Part shown: piece by piece, positions 1 through 11,674 of the stretch
Layout of the letters: each line of letters begins with the position of its first letter
Position numbering within the stretch: the first letter of the stretch is position 1
NCBI GenBank assembly: GCA_007026445.1
Contig: VDMD01000001.1
Span: 4,278,001-4,342,000, forward strand
DNA: 64,000 nt
DNA from: Schizophyllum amplum
Lineage: Eukaryota > Basidiomycota > Agaricomycetes > Agaricales > Schizophyllaceae
Direction: 5' to 3'
The notes under the pieces: generated by a model
The model's database searches: none
What the model was told of the DNA's origin: nothing
What the model saw: only the letters and a program-made list of their open reading frames with translations
Position numbers and translations under genes: made by a program

Positions 1-691
1 CATGCTGCGCTTCGAGCATGACCGGAGAGGATCTGCTGCTTCTCGTCTGTGGGAGATGTTCTATGCGTCGCCTGCCCTTCGGACGGTGCAGTTATCTTAC
101 ATTCGCATGCAGGCACCTCCGTCGATTCTGCGACAGCTTACCCGTCTCGGCGTGAACGTTATCGGATCGGACGAAGTGATGGACCTTCTTCGAGCGTGCC
201 CTCAGCTCGAAATCTTTCAGGCCATAGTTCAACCACCGTCGCACATATTCCCAGGCATCGAGGATGGCTACCTGATACCCATCGTGCCTACACCCATCGT
301 TCTCCCTCATCTGCGTGTGTTGATGCTCAGCGGCTTGTACGATTGGTCTCATTTCTTCGAGGGCCTCGCGGCGCCTCGCCTGGACCGACTCGACATGAAT
401 CAAACCGGGATACAGGCCGATGCGGTCCAGGGCATGCTACAACGCTCCTGCGCGCAGCTCCGTATGCTCGCTCTGCGAAGCATTTACGCCGGGAATGATA
501 GCGAGATCGTGGCTCTCCTTCGATGTGATGAGCTGAGGCACCTGGAGATCCTTCGTCACGTTCCCTATGAAGGCTATGATGATCCACCGGACCTCTTCGA
601 CCCTTCGCCATACTTACCACCTGGAATAGCGTTGGTTACTAGAGCATACGAAGAGGCAGAAAATGCGTATCAATCCATGCGACGTACGTAA
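1..691 (+). CDS. F-box/LRR-like protein F1, C-terminal part (5' end outside window)
   Basis: An open frame enters from the left edge and ends at a TAA, giving the last 229 residues of a protein. It aligns by eye along its whole length with the C-terminal halves of the genes at 21642-23100 and 24355-25735. Shared landmarks are SRLWE.FYASP near the start, CPQLE, NDGYL or DGYLIP, LMLSG.YDWS and a final Y.EAE..Y. Those two relatives carry an F-box-like segment (RLPxELLCAIF) near the N-terminus. F1 is therefore probably an F-box protein whose N-terminus lies outside the window. F-box proteins usually select substrates for SCF ubiquitin ligases; that role is inferred from the family. The remaining sequence has leucine-rich, LRR-like strands. 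The gene converges on family X gene X1 with 46 bp between stop codons. Confidence 0.75.
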   Translation, partial: MLRFEHDRRGSAASRLWEMFYASPALRTVQLSYIRMQAPPSILRQLTRLGVNVIGSDEVMDLLRACPQLEIFQAIVQPPSHIFPGIEDGYLIPIVPTPIVLPHLRVLMLSGLYDWSHFFEGLAAPRLDRLDMNQTGIQADAVQGMLQRSCAQLRMLALRSIYAGNDSEIVALLRCDELRHLEILRHVPYEGYDDPPDLFDPSPYLPPGIALVTRAYEEAENAYQSMRRT

Positions 692-737
692 GGCAAGTGA
701 AGGCTTCTACTTAAATAAAGAGATATTGTGACATGTA

Positions 738-2649
738 CTATTCTCGACAGCTGGATTCTGAGAAATCTAACCACCAGCCACAACGGATAAATAAATTCAT
801 CAAAGCAATAGGGCAATCTGGGCCTGTAACGGTGAGACGTAGATCCTCGGTTGCAGTAGAAGCCGCCTGAAAGTAAGGAAAAAGCGTCGATGGATCATCC
901 GCAATGACATGCATGGCACGCGGAAATCGGACATCCCGTGGTGGCAGCAAGCGACTGGCCTGCGTGGGTTCGACACTCCCACGTCCGTTGCGAAAGTCAA
1001 GGATAAGAGAATCCAGACTCTTCGACCGGTGTAAGAGCCCAAACAGTTCGGGGGTGGACATGCACACCATGATATCCAGCTGCCGCAGACTATGCAGAGG
1101 GAAGAACAGGAAACGGTGTACTGATATGTCGCCCTCCATGCGAAGATATCGGAGTTGAGTGAACGCGTCTCGGAATGCCCCAGGGTCCAGCTGCTTGACG
1201 TGGGTATATTCATCAGCCATGACGAGCTGAACCATGAAGAAGCAGCGCAAGTAATCCTTTAGACAGATCATGACCCTCGACAGTGTATCGCGAGAGCTTT
1301 TATCCTGCGGTTGACCAATACGCAGGTAGAGCTGCGTGAACTGCATCTTACGGGCTTTGCAGTAACCCGGAAGTCCCGCGAGAGCGGCCTCGAGGTCGCC
1401 GTAGAAGAGCTCTGTACAGCCCTCGACTTTCCGATGCGTGCCGACGTCAATGGCGAGCCGCAGACCTCCCGCGCAAGCCAAGCTCGCCTTTCCCACTCCC
1501 ACGTACGTGGGGATGTAGTCTTCGTCAAAGACGGCCTCGGTCTGCAAGTGGGGATGCGAGCCCTCGACGGTTGTGTTCTCGATGTCGGACGAACGCGCAG
1601 CGAGGTTGGAGGATGCCGCAGTTGGGAGGGATGCAGTTGCGGTTTCTTGGACATCGAGCGCCTGCTCGACTGCAGGACGAATAGTCAAGCCCGTGGACGA
1701 GGGGATAGGTGCCGAGATCACGTCTGCCCGCGGAGGCAAATCATTGTAAGGCTCCTCGACATCCTGCTCGCCCAAGTCAACATCGAAATCGCATGTGCTT
1801 GTTGTTGCTTCCGGATAGCGGACGATGGTCACTTCAGACGCCATCGACACTGGCTCCCGACTCGGTCTTTCGACATTAGGGATAGCAGGAAAGATGTTCT
1901 CCTGTCTTCGTCCCGACCGTATGGTACCCGCAACTCCTGCAGCTGTCGTCCTCAGTGAGGGTAGGGGCGTCCGCTCGGCTTGGTCAGGAGCGGGCGTCAT
2001 GACGCTGCCATAACCATACGTTGACGATTCGAGGCTAGCGTCCAGCGCGGGGTAGCTCGGGGAGTTGGCGTGAGTTTGTGGCCAGCTGATCCGAGGTCCG
2101 GGCAGACGGAGTGGAAGCATCGTCGATGCGTGAAGGTCCTGTGTGTTGGGGTCCGGCGGCTGTTGACGATCGCGCGCCTGACCGCCCCAGTATTGTGCAT
2201 TCTGGCGGCGAAGAGGACGGTGACCAGCGGGGGGCCACGATGACTGGTCTTGATCTAAGAGGGAGTGTTCGTTGTCGTGGCGGAATCCTGCCGCTAAGCG
2301 CCTGAAGCGCGAGCGGACCCTGCAGTAAAGGCCATGGTGGTCTTCGATTGGTTCGGGAGATGAGACCAGATGGGAGGCATACACAGGGCCAGCCTGCGTA
2401 AAAACGCTGTCCTGAACGGAGACGTCGCAGGACTGTCCTGTCGAGCGAGGTTCAAGCCGTCAGTCAAACCTTCGCGGTATATTATGGCCACGAGCACTCA
2501 CTGGTTGAGGTCATAGTGAAATCTTCTTCAGCTAGATCACTATCGTGAAGAGGGACGTCACGGGATCGTTCTGTCGAGAAGGATGACGCTGGTGAGATAT
2601 CAGCAAAGCGTTACATATGTGGCGAAGGTCACTCACTGCTAGAAGGCAT
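738..2649 (-). CDS. Family X protein X1 (unknown function, LRR-like C-terminus)
   Basis: Unknown protein of 593 aa, complement(join(738..2437,2502..2570,2637..2649)). The first exon is 13 nt (M-P-S-S plus one base), the second is 69 nt, then one long exon. Both introns (64 and 66 bp) have GTGAGT donors and CGACAG acceptors. The N-terminal half is low-complexity and rich in Pro, Arg, Gln and Ser, so probably disordered. The C-terminal ~270 residues are shared with X2 and X3 (FVGV.KA..A.GL.LVIDVG, LTQLYLRIG.SQDR, LRYLRMEG) and have a leucine-rich periodicity. No F-box, zinc finger, signal peptide or membrane segment is visible. X2 was used to fix the splice sites. It lies tail to tail with F1. 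Confidence 0.75.
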
Positions 2650-2990
2650 AACGGTACAGTCTTCACTGCGAGTGTCGTGGAGCGCGTAGATTCGTCAGTA
2701 AGAGACGTGAGGCGTAACTGAAGCGTCCGGAAGTCGTAAAGGAGAATCGTAGGTGCAGAAGCGAGGTCGACTCGCCGACCTTAAAAAGCCTCTGAGATGA
2801 TGCTTTGTTCATTCACGCATGTACATAGTAATTCTGTACGGATGTGGTTAGTAGAAGCCGGCGGTCGGTGAGACACATGCTCCGACCTTTCAAATTTCAA
2901 TCCTGAAGGGAACAATGGCATGCCTTGTTCAGCAGTCTCATGGCGACCGGGTTCTCACCGTCCGTGAGAGCCTTCCTTGTAGCATAGAGA
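738..2990 (-). repeat. Inverted segmental duplication, copy A (X1 gene plus promoter)
   Basis: The reverse complement of this segment aligns with 19450-21600. The match is strongest upstream of the gene. Both copies have the stretches around GTGAGAACC.GGTCGCCATGAG, GGTCGGAGCATGTGTCTCACC and CTTCTACTAACCACATC in the same order. The match then continues through the two small leader exons, both introns and the coding region. The remainder of the gap to the next gene (2991-3376) shows no recognisable feature. Confidence 0.8.
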
Positions 2991-3376
2991 AGGAACAAGG
3001 AAGTTCCTCTTGTATAACAAGCGTGCCATACTTCCAGAGTTATAGACCATAGTGACTGCTTGAGGGGTGAGCGCAGCTGCGCCAGCGAATGCAGCCAACT
3101 TGCAAAACCGAAGTATCGGGCCCAACCGAAGAAACCTCCGTTCGACCAAGATTACAGGGCTTCACGGTGAGGCTGAGGATGCATGGCAAAGTCTTGGACC
3201 TCAAGTGCTCGTGATCAAGTCCTATTCCGCACATATCGATTCCTCGAGATGGTGGTCGAAAAACAAGGAGACAAGCAAGGAGACGCCACAAACGCCCAAA
3301 GTTGATTCGGCCACGCGGCCCGGTCTTCCGCTCTTTTCTCCCATCCCCTCACTCGCGAACGGCCAATATCACGACG

Positions 3377-4724
3377 ATGGCCGACATACCCCCCGCGCCG
3401 CCGCCGCTGTCGGCACCGACGATGGCTGCGCCTCAGCCGGTAGTGCCCATGCAATCTGCCACCGCTCCCGCACAGTCCGCGGAGCCCGAGTACGCGTGCG
3501 AGACGCTGTACATCCAGAACCTCAACGAGAAGATCAAGGTCGACGGTGCGCGTCCATCCATTTTCCCTTTGCTTGTTTGCTGATCATGTGGTCCTGATCT
3601 CTTCTTGAATGCTATGGTGGCTTCTCCCCATGTAGTGATGAAGCAGACCCTGCGAGCGCTATTCAAGACGTATGGCGAGGTCCTCGATGTTGTCGCGCAT
3701 CGCAATCTGCGCATGCGCGGACAGGCGTTTGTGTCGTTTGCGGACGTGGATGCTGCGCGTCGTGCCGCGCGAGAGGTACGTGGCTTCCCACTCTACACGA
3801 AGCCCATGGTGCGTTGCGTTCTTGTACTGTACTGAACTCGATCGCTGATCGACGTGCACTGGCAGCAAATATCCTTCGCGCGCACGCGGTCGGATGCGGT
3901 TGTCAAGCGGGTCGACGACTCTTCCTTCGATGAGCACAAGAAGCGGAGGGAGGAGCACAAGCGTGCGTTGTCTGCAGTGGATAGTGTAGAGTATCGCTGA
4001 CGCGGCTTTCTAGGCAAGACGCGGTACTCGAATCCTCTCAAGCAGAAGCTCAAGGCCAAGCGGATGGCTCTTGCGAGTGCGTGGCTCTCCTCATATCGAT
4101 GGATGGTGAAGTTGATATAGAACATTGCAGGCGACGGAGTATCCCATCTCCCCGCGACGCGGAGGCCCAATGTCCTCATGCCGGACGAGTACCTGCCACC
4201 GAACAAGATTCTCTTCTTGCAAAACCTGCCCGAGACGGTCACGAAGGACCAACTCTCCGCGCTCTTCTCGCAGTGCGTATATCTCTCCATCGCTGCTCGC
4301 TCGACTGTTGGTAGCTTGACTTCAACATATGTTGCTGACACGGTGTGCCTAGATACCCCAACCTGCACGAAGTGCGTATGGTGCCGACGAAGAAGGATAT
4401 TGCGTTCGTGGAGTATTACGACGAGGCGGCGGCGACCAATGCGAAGGACGGGCTGCACAACTACAAGATGGACGGGGAGAACAAGATCAAGGTGAGTGCC
4501 GTGGTCTCACACTTCGGTATCCTTGACCTTCTCTTTTTGAACTGGCACTTCTCCTTGTCTGTCACTCATTCCTCACCCTTCTATCACGTCCGCGCCTACA
4601 TATACAATTGTGTCGACAATTGCTCTCGCACTAAATGGCACACTGTCTCTGCTTCCTGCCTCGTGTTTCAACCACGCGCACGTTTGCTGACGTCCTTCTC
4701 CAGATCACATACGCCAGAAAATAG
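3377..4724 (+). CDS. U1A/U2B''-type snRNP protein with two RRMs
   Basis: Spliceosomal RNA-binding protein of the U1A/U2B''/SNF family, which binds U1 or U2 snRNA hairpins in the nucleus. Model: join(3377..3545,3636..3808,3866..3962,4014..4076,4131..4272,4353..4491,4704..4724), 267 aa. The N-terminus is Pro/Ala-rich. RRM1 has the RNP2 motif LYIQNL followed by NEKIK, and RNP1 RGQAFVSF. A basic linker follows. RRM2 has RNP2 LFLQNL and RNP1-like DIAFVEYY, and the chain ends ITYARK, as is usual for this family. The last intron is unusually long for the locus (212 bp) and separates a 21-nt final exon. Fungi often have a single protein for both U1A and U2B'' roles, so I give no symbol. Confidence 0.93.
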
Positions 4725-4935
4725 GCGCATTTCATCTTTGTCGCGTTGTATGGGTTGTTGTATCATAGTGTTTGTTCAATCTTCTTGCACGATACTGTTC
4801 AAGCATGAGGCGCGCTTGCGCCATGCATGCTGTCGCTTGATTGCTGTGCATAGGACGTGGTGTCCAGCTCTTTGCTCCGCTTCTCTTCGTCGTCGTCCAG
4901 GCAGCCAGAGGTTCGCTCCACGCGTGGCCGTTCGA

Positions 4936-5017
4936 CCTTCCTTAGCTCAGTTGGAAGAGCATCAGACTGTAATTGGATAATATCTGGGGGTCGCCTGTTC
5001 GAACCAGGCAGGAAGGA
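4936..5017 (+). tRNA. tRNA-Tyr (anticodon GTA) with a 9-nt intron
   Basis: All cloverleaf arms can be drawn. The acceptor stem is CCTTCCT/AGGAAGG, the D stem GCTC/GAGC, the anticodon stem TCAGA/TCTGG and the T stem GCCTG/CAGGC around TTCGAAC. The anticodon GTA is at 4969-4971. A 9-nt intron (4973-4981) sits one base 3' of the anticodon, the canonical place for nuclear tRNA introns. The C1-G72 pair is the eukaryotic tRNA-Tyr identity feature. The discriminator base is A. Confidence 0.96.
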
Positions 5018-5037
5018 GTCGTCATCTGAGGCGTGGC

Positions 5038-5043
5038 TTTTTT
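5038..5043 (+). terminator. Pol III T-run terminator for tRNA-Tyr
   Basis: Six consecutive T residues begin 20 bp after the tRNA, the usual RNA polymerase III stop signal. From here to 5595 (about 550 bp) I see no gene. Confidence 0.75.
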
Positions 5044-5595
5044 CTTTCGCCTACGGACGACGACTGGTCGACGGTCTGAAGCTTTCTTGAAGTCAAGGTT
5101 TGAAAGTGTGCCGCGTACGTCCGGTCACTGAGCCACTCCTGTGCGTGCAGTATTGTGGTATCTGCCCTTGGTCTTTGCGTTGGCCTCTCTGCACGCACAT
5201 AGCCTCCGGCACGGGGGTGGCGAGGGGTTGACGGGACTCGGACGCGTGTGCGTACGTCAACCAAATATTTGTTCGTCCGCATTCGTATTTTGGTACTATG
5301 AGTCACACGGAAGTTCCAACTTGTCTTTCCGACTTCATGATGTCTTCATGTATTTCCTTGCCAGACCCGTTCAGGACAATTGGACGCTCGATCTCTTAGC
5401 TTGTTATACTCCTTCATGTGCATCAAGAGACCTTGTCTTTATAAGAGAAGCAGAAGCTCTTTGCCACGATGAACATCCCTTCGAATCCATTCAGCATCTG
5501 ACAAGAAGCATATGGTATGCTTCCTCCTTATCCGAGTCCCACAACGTGTAAGACGGCTGGCGACGAACGAGTGTACTCACTACAACAGCACCGCC

Positions 5596-7756
5596 ATGCG
5601 ATTGGCGACGCTAGGTGCACTCGCTGGAGCAGCCCTCGCGCAGGACTGGCAGACATGGTGCGTGAACTGCCTACCGATGTCGACAAGACCTGATGCAAGC
5701 CTGACAGGTGCGGCAAGCATTACGAGAATGGATCCCCAATCGTTCCGCCTGGGGGACGGTTTCCTGAGCCAGTCAGCTCAGAGACACCGCTGGTCGCGGT
5801 TCGCTGCGCGCAAGCGATCGCACCTTACCTGCCTGAAGACGCGGGCTCGGACGACGTCTCTGTCCTCATCGACCTCCCGGTGCGCTACTACCAGATCTCC
5901 GGCGCTGCAGCTATAGACCTCTCGAACGCAAGCACGATGTCTGTCACCGTCAGCCTGGGCGACACTATCCTTGCCACTGGCGAAGTCCCGCTGAATGCGA
6001 CCAAGCATGCACTCCCCTTCTCTCTCTCCGACCTGGAGCCATCGAGCCAGCCGCGCACGCTTACTTGCCGCGCGACGTATGAAGACCAAGAGTACACCGG
6101 CACCACATCTCTGGCGTACCTCCCTGCACCCGACGTAGGCTCAGTCACCAAGATGGACCGCCGCACCGGCGCACTCCTCGCACGGCCTGCGAACGACAGC
6201 ACTGGCGCGTACGCCCCCGTCGTGCCCGTCGGCTTCTACACTATCTACGGCGACTACCTTACGAATGATCCCGTCGGCGTCGCCGCGAATCTCAGCGCGC
6301 AGGGCCTGGCGCTCGTGCACCCCGTGCCGACGTTCGACGACTCCCTCGAGGCGGTGCTCGACGCGATCGAGGCAGCGGGCCTGTATCTCATGTACGACAT
6401 GCGCGGCACGTACAGCAACGCGACATCGGTGGATGAGCAGGTGCGCGCGGTGCGGGGGCGCAAGAATCTGCTGCTGTGGTATACGGCAGACGAGCCGGAC
6501 GGGACGTCGGATGACCTGAACGCAACGGTAGAGGCCCGCAATCTTATCACCGGGTTAGACGGTGGGGACGGAGAGGGTGGGGTTGGGTACCATCCGGTAT
6601 CGTTGGTGCTCAACTGCCAGGACTACTACTACTCGGAGTACACGGCGGGCGCGGACATAGTGCTACAGGACGCGTATACGATCGGGAACAACGTGCGTTT
6701 TGTGAACCATGCTTCTTCGTTGTCTCGGCTGACCGTCTTTTAGGTCACCTACTCCACGGTCTGGGACACGGCAAGTCCATCACATCGCCTGCTTTGCGTA
6801 TGCGCAGACTGATGCGCTATTCTTTCAGGTTTGTACCGAGGACTACGGCGATTGCGGGTGAGAGCGTCGGTCGCCCCTCGGGTCGCAAAGTATCTGACTG
6901 CATAGCTTGGCAGCTGCGATAATTGCAAAGGTCAGGACCCAACATGTCGAAGTGGCATTCAGCTCACCCTCATTACAGGCTCTTTTGTCGATATTGCAAC
7001 GCGTCTCGACCAGTTCCGTCAGCGGAATTTCATCAATGGCTGGGATCTGACCAAATCCCTGTGGACCGTACCTCAGGCTTTTGGGAATGAGTCGTACGTG
7101 CATTCTCACGTCCAACCTATCTTTCTCCAATCGAGCGCCCTTCTGCTTCTGTATCCCAGCGAGGCTGACGCCGATCCAGCTACTGGCCACGGTATCCTAC
7201 CGGCAAGGAGTTCCTCGTCGAGAGCATCATCGGCATCAATCACGGTGCGCTCGGTACGCGCCCTGAGGTCCCCTCTCACGTACAGCCCTCTGATCTTACT
7301 TTAGGCGTCATTCCATGGGACGATCCTACCCCGGACGACATCAAGCAGGCGGCGTCCATGCTCGCGCGTGCCATGCCGTCTATGCTGCCCTACCTCGCAA
7401 GCCCGACCTCCGTCGTCGATAGGCGTGTCGTTAATGGTGTAGACATCGCGTTGTGGACAATTGAGGAGCAATCTCGGGGCGTCCAGTCGTTCGACACTGT
7501 CGCGCAAACGTGTCCTGGCGCGGGAGATCTCATTGCTGATGCTACATGCGTCGCCACAAACTCTACCCGAAGGACGCTTGTTCTCGCGGCGAATATGGCC
7601 TACGAGGAGGCGACGGTTGCGTGGCCAGACCTCGGGCTAGTTCCGGAGGGTGAGGTGGAGCTGGTGTTGGCGAGTGGGACGGCTGTGACAACGGATGGTA
7701 CGGACGTGACTTTCGAGGCCATAGGTTCGGGTGCGTTCATTGTACCTTCGGGATAG
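5596..7756 (+). CDS. Secreted glycoside-hydrolase-like protein
   Basis: Predicted secreted protein of 586 aa, join(5596..5657,5708..6692,6744..6770,6829..6857,6914..6930,6979..7093,7180..7253,7305..7756). A signal peptide (MRLATLGALAGAALA, then QDW) leads into a Cys-containing N-terminal domain. A (beta/alpha)8-like region follows with LLLWYTADEPDG, a D-E pair of the kind seen at the active site of clan GH-A enzymes. The C-terminal ~120 residues look like a beta-sandwich (LVLAANMAYEEATV). N-glycosylation sequons (NSTG, NATS, NLSA) are frequent, which fits secretion. Exon 5 is only 17 nt. The intron at 6771-6828 starts with GC instead of GT. I cannot assign a GH family or a substrate; the hydrolase call rests on fold-like motifs only. 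Confidence 0.7.
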
Positions 7757-7986
7757 GTTAAATGCTGGAACGTCCGAGACGCGGTTGGTCATGTACTCGT
7801 GGCGCAAGCGCGTGCCGTTGGTCTGCGCCGTCTATTGTTCTCTTTTCAGACCTTATCATTGCCTTTTCTGGAACAATAACACGCCGAACCGTCTTAAAGA
7901 GCTTGACCGAGCCGGGACTCGTTTGTTCCTCTATGTAAGCGGCCCTCAATTTCACCCTGTCCTTGAGTACCGATTTGCGAATAGGA

Positions 7987-9411
7987 ATGAGCGGTACGTT
8001 AGCATCGACGCAACTTATGTGCGCACTACCTGACATTATTTCAGCACCATATATACATAGCCCTCAACCTGTACGGGCGTACCTAATGGCTGCTGAGCCC
8101 AGTACACCGACCATGCAGGCAGGTTCGAGTCGAGATCATGAAGAGCAGCGTCGTCGCACTGCGTCCGACGTCGGCCATGGCATCATCAATGCACTCTTTC
8201 CGCACGCCGGAAAACGACAACGAGCGCGCAGCCTGCCCAGCCCGACACTTCCAGTCTTCAAGATCCGCCATACCGACGGGCGCCGCTGCGTCCCCGTGGA
8301 TCCGAGCGACGAGTCGAAGGGTACCCTTGTCAGATTCGGCGGTGGCACAAAAAATACTGTGTCCCTATCCGCCTTTGCAATCCAGTTGTACAATGAGCAA
8401 CCCATGAGCTCTCCGAGTCTGCGTGCACCTCGTATCGCCCCCGTTCCTTTACCCGACGCATCCGCCAAGAGCCTATCAGCTGGATCCTCGGCCACGAATA
8501 TACCCCGTGGCTCAAATATCGAACATGACACCTCCGCGCCTGCTATCCCCTCCACTCTCAGTCCGGTCGACCTGCCCGATCTGTCGACTTTCACAATTGT
8601 TAGGTCGAAGGTGATGGACTGGACCTTGGTGTCTGTCGACCGCCACAATATGGATTCTGGCACCCATCTCTGCATCACTATCGGCGCGAGCGAGTCCCAC
8701 ACGCCGCAGGGCAGACACGCGATGCTTCGGGATCTCGAGCCGTTCGACGTCGCCATGAAATCAATAACACGCCTGGACATACGGTCACTAGTGCTACTCG
8801 AAGTCGTCGTGAACGAGCCTCGGGTGCATGGAGGCCCACATGCGGGCCAGGACGCCTTGCTGGTGGTACTGGAGCACCTCGTGTCGCATCTATGGTGCAT
8901 CTCGATCTTGTGCATCTTCTCTCAAATGGATAGCGCTACGAAAACAGGTGATTGCGTGCGTGCGGAAGCACTCAAGAACCGACTCGTCGGCCTTGAATGC
9001 CTCATTCTGCATGGCGAGGCGTCCCTCCCACGCGCAGCAATGTTTCTTTCGGATATGGTACAGGACCTCGTTTTCGACATGCCTCTCTCGACTCAGGACC
9101 TGATAGAAACTCTCCAGAAGGTACACGGAGGACTCAAAAGTGTCCTCGTCACTGATCTGCAGGTGGGCCCCGTCGTCATTCCTGCTGGCATGACTTTTCC
9201 GTCACGTATGGATTTGATCACCACGAATGCCTGCGATCCAGACATGATGAAGCTGCTGTGGGCTGTGCCAGAAGACACCGTGCTCTACCTCACAGTAGTC
9301 GGTCGAGTCTGTCCCGAAGTAGTCAGTACGGTGTTCGCCTCTCATGTACAGTGGTCGCTGGTATACCGTCCCGGTTCGATCATGACGGAGGTTGCGCCAT
9401 CGCATTGGTAG
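7987..9411 (+). CDS. Family X protein X4, divergent solo member
   Basis: Protein of 457 aa as join(7987..7993,8045..9411). The first exon is 7 nt (ATG AGC G) and the intron has a GTACGT donor. This mirrors the tiny first exons of X1-X3. The frame is also open through the intron, so the ATG at 8086 (MAAEPSTP) is a real alternative start. The C-terminal half resembles X1-X3 in order and spacing: a strand-rich region, then a pattern like M.LI..NACDPDM..LLWAVPEDTVLYLTVVGRVCPE matching the X1 end D.STLFPYFQ...DLRLTVTGPDCP. Similarity is low but collinear. It has no F-box gene beside it, unlike the other three X genes. Confidence 0.6.
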   Translation: MSGTLASTQLMCALPDIISAPYIHSPQPVRAYLMAAEPSTPTMQAGSSRDHEEQRRRTASDVGHGIINALFPHAGKRQRARSLPSPTLPVFKIRHTDGRRCVPVDPSDESKGTLVRFGGGTKNTVSLSAFAIQLYNEQPMSSPSLRAPRIAPVPLPDASAKSLSAGSSATNIPRGSNIEHDTSAPAIPSTLSPVDLPDLSTFTIVRSKVMDWTLVSVDRHNMDSGTHLCITIGASESHTPQGRHAMLRDLEPFDVAMKSITRLDIRSLVLLEVVVNEPRVHGGPHAGQDALLVVLEHLVSHLWCISILCIFSQMDSATKTGDCVRAEALKNRLVGLECLILHGEASLPRAAMFLSDMVQDLVFDMPLSTQDLIETLQKVHGGLKSVLVTDLQVGPVVIPAGMTFPSRMDLITTNACDPDMMKLLWAVPEDTVLYLTVVGRVCPEVVSTVFASHVQWSLVYRPGSIMTEVAPSHW

Positions 9412-9779
9412 TACTTTGAAAATGTCTCCGAATGCAGAAGGATGCCTCGAGCCTGCTTGCTTGACTTCAGCTGCCAGGCGGCAACCGACAGGTTGGCTAT
9501 TGTTTTGTTTCTGCCAGCCGTGCTGACCGACGTCCATGAAGATTACAGCCGGACATATTCCCCATTTCTTGGCCAGCGTTGCGCGGACAGTGCACTTTGT
9601 GCTCACAGTACCTACCGCGGATGCGGCGGTCGGCGTGCAGGCTTTCCGACCGCGTTATTATACCTTCATGGACTCTGATCGTTGACCCCACCATCGTACG
9701 GCTCCGCTAGTGTATCAAGACAACATATGTATGCTATACGAAAGCGATAGATTGCAGTTCTGTACAAGATATGAGAGTC
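9412..9779. other. Intergenic, nothing recognised
   Basis: About 370 bp between the convergent ends of X4 and the MYND gene A. Only short shadow frames are present. Confidence 0.6.
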
Positions 9780-11674
9780 TTATGTAGGGGTATCATGTTT
9801 GTCCTCGACAGACTCTCTAATATAATGACCGCCGCGATCCCACCATTGCTTCTCCGCAGAGTCCAGTTGGTCGATGTCCGCATCCCTGATTTCAGAGATG
9901 TCTTCGAACGGAGGCATGATGATCGACTGGAGCTCGTAGCCCGCGTAGTGAACTGATAACGAGATGTACATCTGACGGCGAGGCAGTCCGTTTGTCTGCT
10001 CCGTGCTTCGAGCAGCGATGGTAGGGCCCACCATTCCACATTCACGCAGGTCGAGGTCGAGCAAGATATTGTCCTGCAAAGGTACAGCGCGCGTGTGTCC
10101 AAAAATCTCGCCGCGACAATCGAAGACAAGCGCGACCGCAAGCGAATTAAGGTGACTCCAGTCACGAGAGGAGATTTTTAAGTCGTCTATATCGAACTGA
10201 GTAGAATGTAAGACGACGAAAAAGAAGCTCACATTGGGCGTGGAGGCCGCATTCGTTTCGGTGGCGCCCTTGAGCGCGCCAGTCGGCCTTCTGGCAGCTG
10301 CGGGAACAGTAATAGGCAAGACCACAGGGGCAACGCTTGAGAGGACCGCTCATGGCATGTCGAGTGCACTGTGGAACCGCGTCAATTGAGATCCAGATTG
10401 CGCTCGCCCGTGAGTAGAAAACGTACCATCTCATTCGAACAGATTCTCATGAGTCTCTTTTCGATTGACTCTGCGCGACGCATAATCGCGTGGCATAGTC
10501 GAAGATCTTCCAGACGAACTGAGATGATTGACGGCATATCGACTCCGGTCTCAGGCAGAGCTTTGGGCAACGCGAAAGCAGCGGAACGGTGCACAAGACA
10601 GAGCTCAGCCATGTCGAGTGTCTCGTCCATCGCCTTTACGTCCACTCGGGGCGACTCCTGTACCATACTGATGACCTGCTTGATGAACCCCCTCTTGAGG
10701 CAGAGCCGAAGACGGCGATCTCCGCCTGCAGGAGATGACCACAGTGAGCCGAGGGCTCTGCATACCGCGTATACCGCGTCAAGGTCGTAGTGCAAATTCT
10801 CGGCGATTGAACGAGCGCCATCCAGGAGAGTGAGCCACCCCAGCGTTACTGCTTCGGGATAAGACGGCTCGGACCCAGAGTGCATGACCAATGCCCGCAG
10901 CAAGACGGCGTGGAATTCGATAAGCGCTATACACTCTTTCCAGTCATGGTCGGTGCCGTCGTCATCCATCAAGCGTTCGGTACCGTGCAGCGAATATTGA
11001 GCTCGTTCCGTGAGTAGCATGATAATTTTCTTCTTGTTTCCCTGAAACGTGTCGAGTAGTTCGCGAAGGAAAGTCGAATAGTCGCACAAGAGGAGAAGCC
11101 CGAAGGTTGTGCCAAACTGGTACTCGACTTGCACGGCCAAAGCTGGATTGTCCGGCATGGGCGGTGGCAGGCGTGTATATGCGTGATGAAGGCGCCAGAC
11201 ATTGAAGAATAGGGCCATCGAAGAGGCATCCTCAACGAGCACTGATGTCAAGGACCGCGACCTGCTGGCGACGAAACAGACGGTAGAGATGGTCAGTGCA
11301 GCCATCCCAACGTCTGGCCCTATGACGTTGCCCGCTGCAGGATGAAAGAACACGATCCACTCTCGAAGGCAGGTCCACATCTGGGCGGAGTATACGGCAA
11401 TAGGACCAGCGGATACGTTGATGACCGCACTAGCCGACAGCTCCTTGAGAATTGCCACAGCGAGTCGATATCTCGTTTGCGCCCTGAAGTTGACGGGGGC
11501 CTTGAGCTTTGCGATATGGTCTGGACTCATCTCCTGAAGAGCCTTCTTGCAGACTGGCGTCCCGAGAAACTTCTCCAACTTGTCCTGCCATGCAGATCTA
11601 CCGTACGGGGTGTCTAACGACTGTCGGAGAGCGACGATGCGCTCATTGACGGCTGTGATCGACGGAGCAGCCAT
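9780..11674 (-). CDS. MYND-type zinc-finger protein A
   Basis: Protein of 596 aa, complement(join(9780..10186,10233..10368,10427..11674)). The first ~415 residues are a helical region without a family I can name. They end in ICSNEM, which joins across a 58-bp intron to CTRHAMSGPLKRCPCG. The finger continues with YYCSRSCQKADW, RHRNEC. The Cys/His order C-x4-C, C-x-C, C-x3-C, H-x3-C fits a MYND finger, normally a protein-interaction module in regulators. The C-terminal ~135 residues form a domain ending QWWDRGGHYI, shared with gene B. Introns fall at the same places in both genes, so they are tandem duplicates. Specific function unknown. Confidence 0.85.

Noticed and set aside
2294..2497. Separate small minus-strand gene upstream of X1
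   Set aside because: The segment is covered by the spliced N-terminus and intron of X1, confirmed by the parallel structure of X2.
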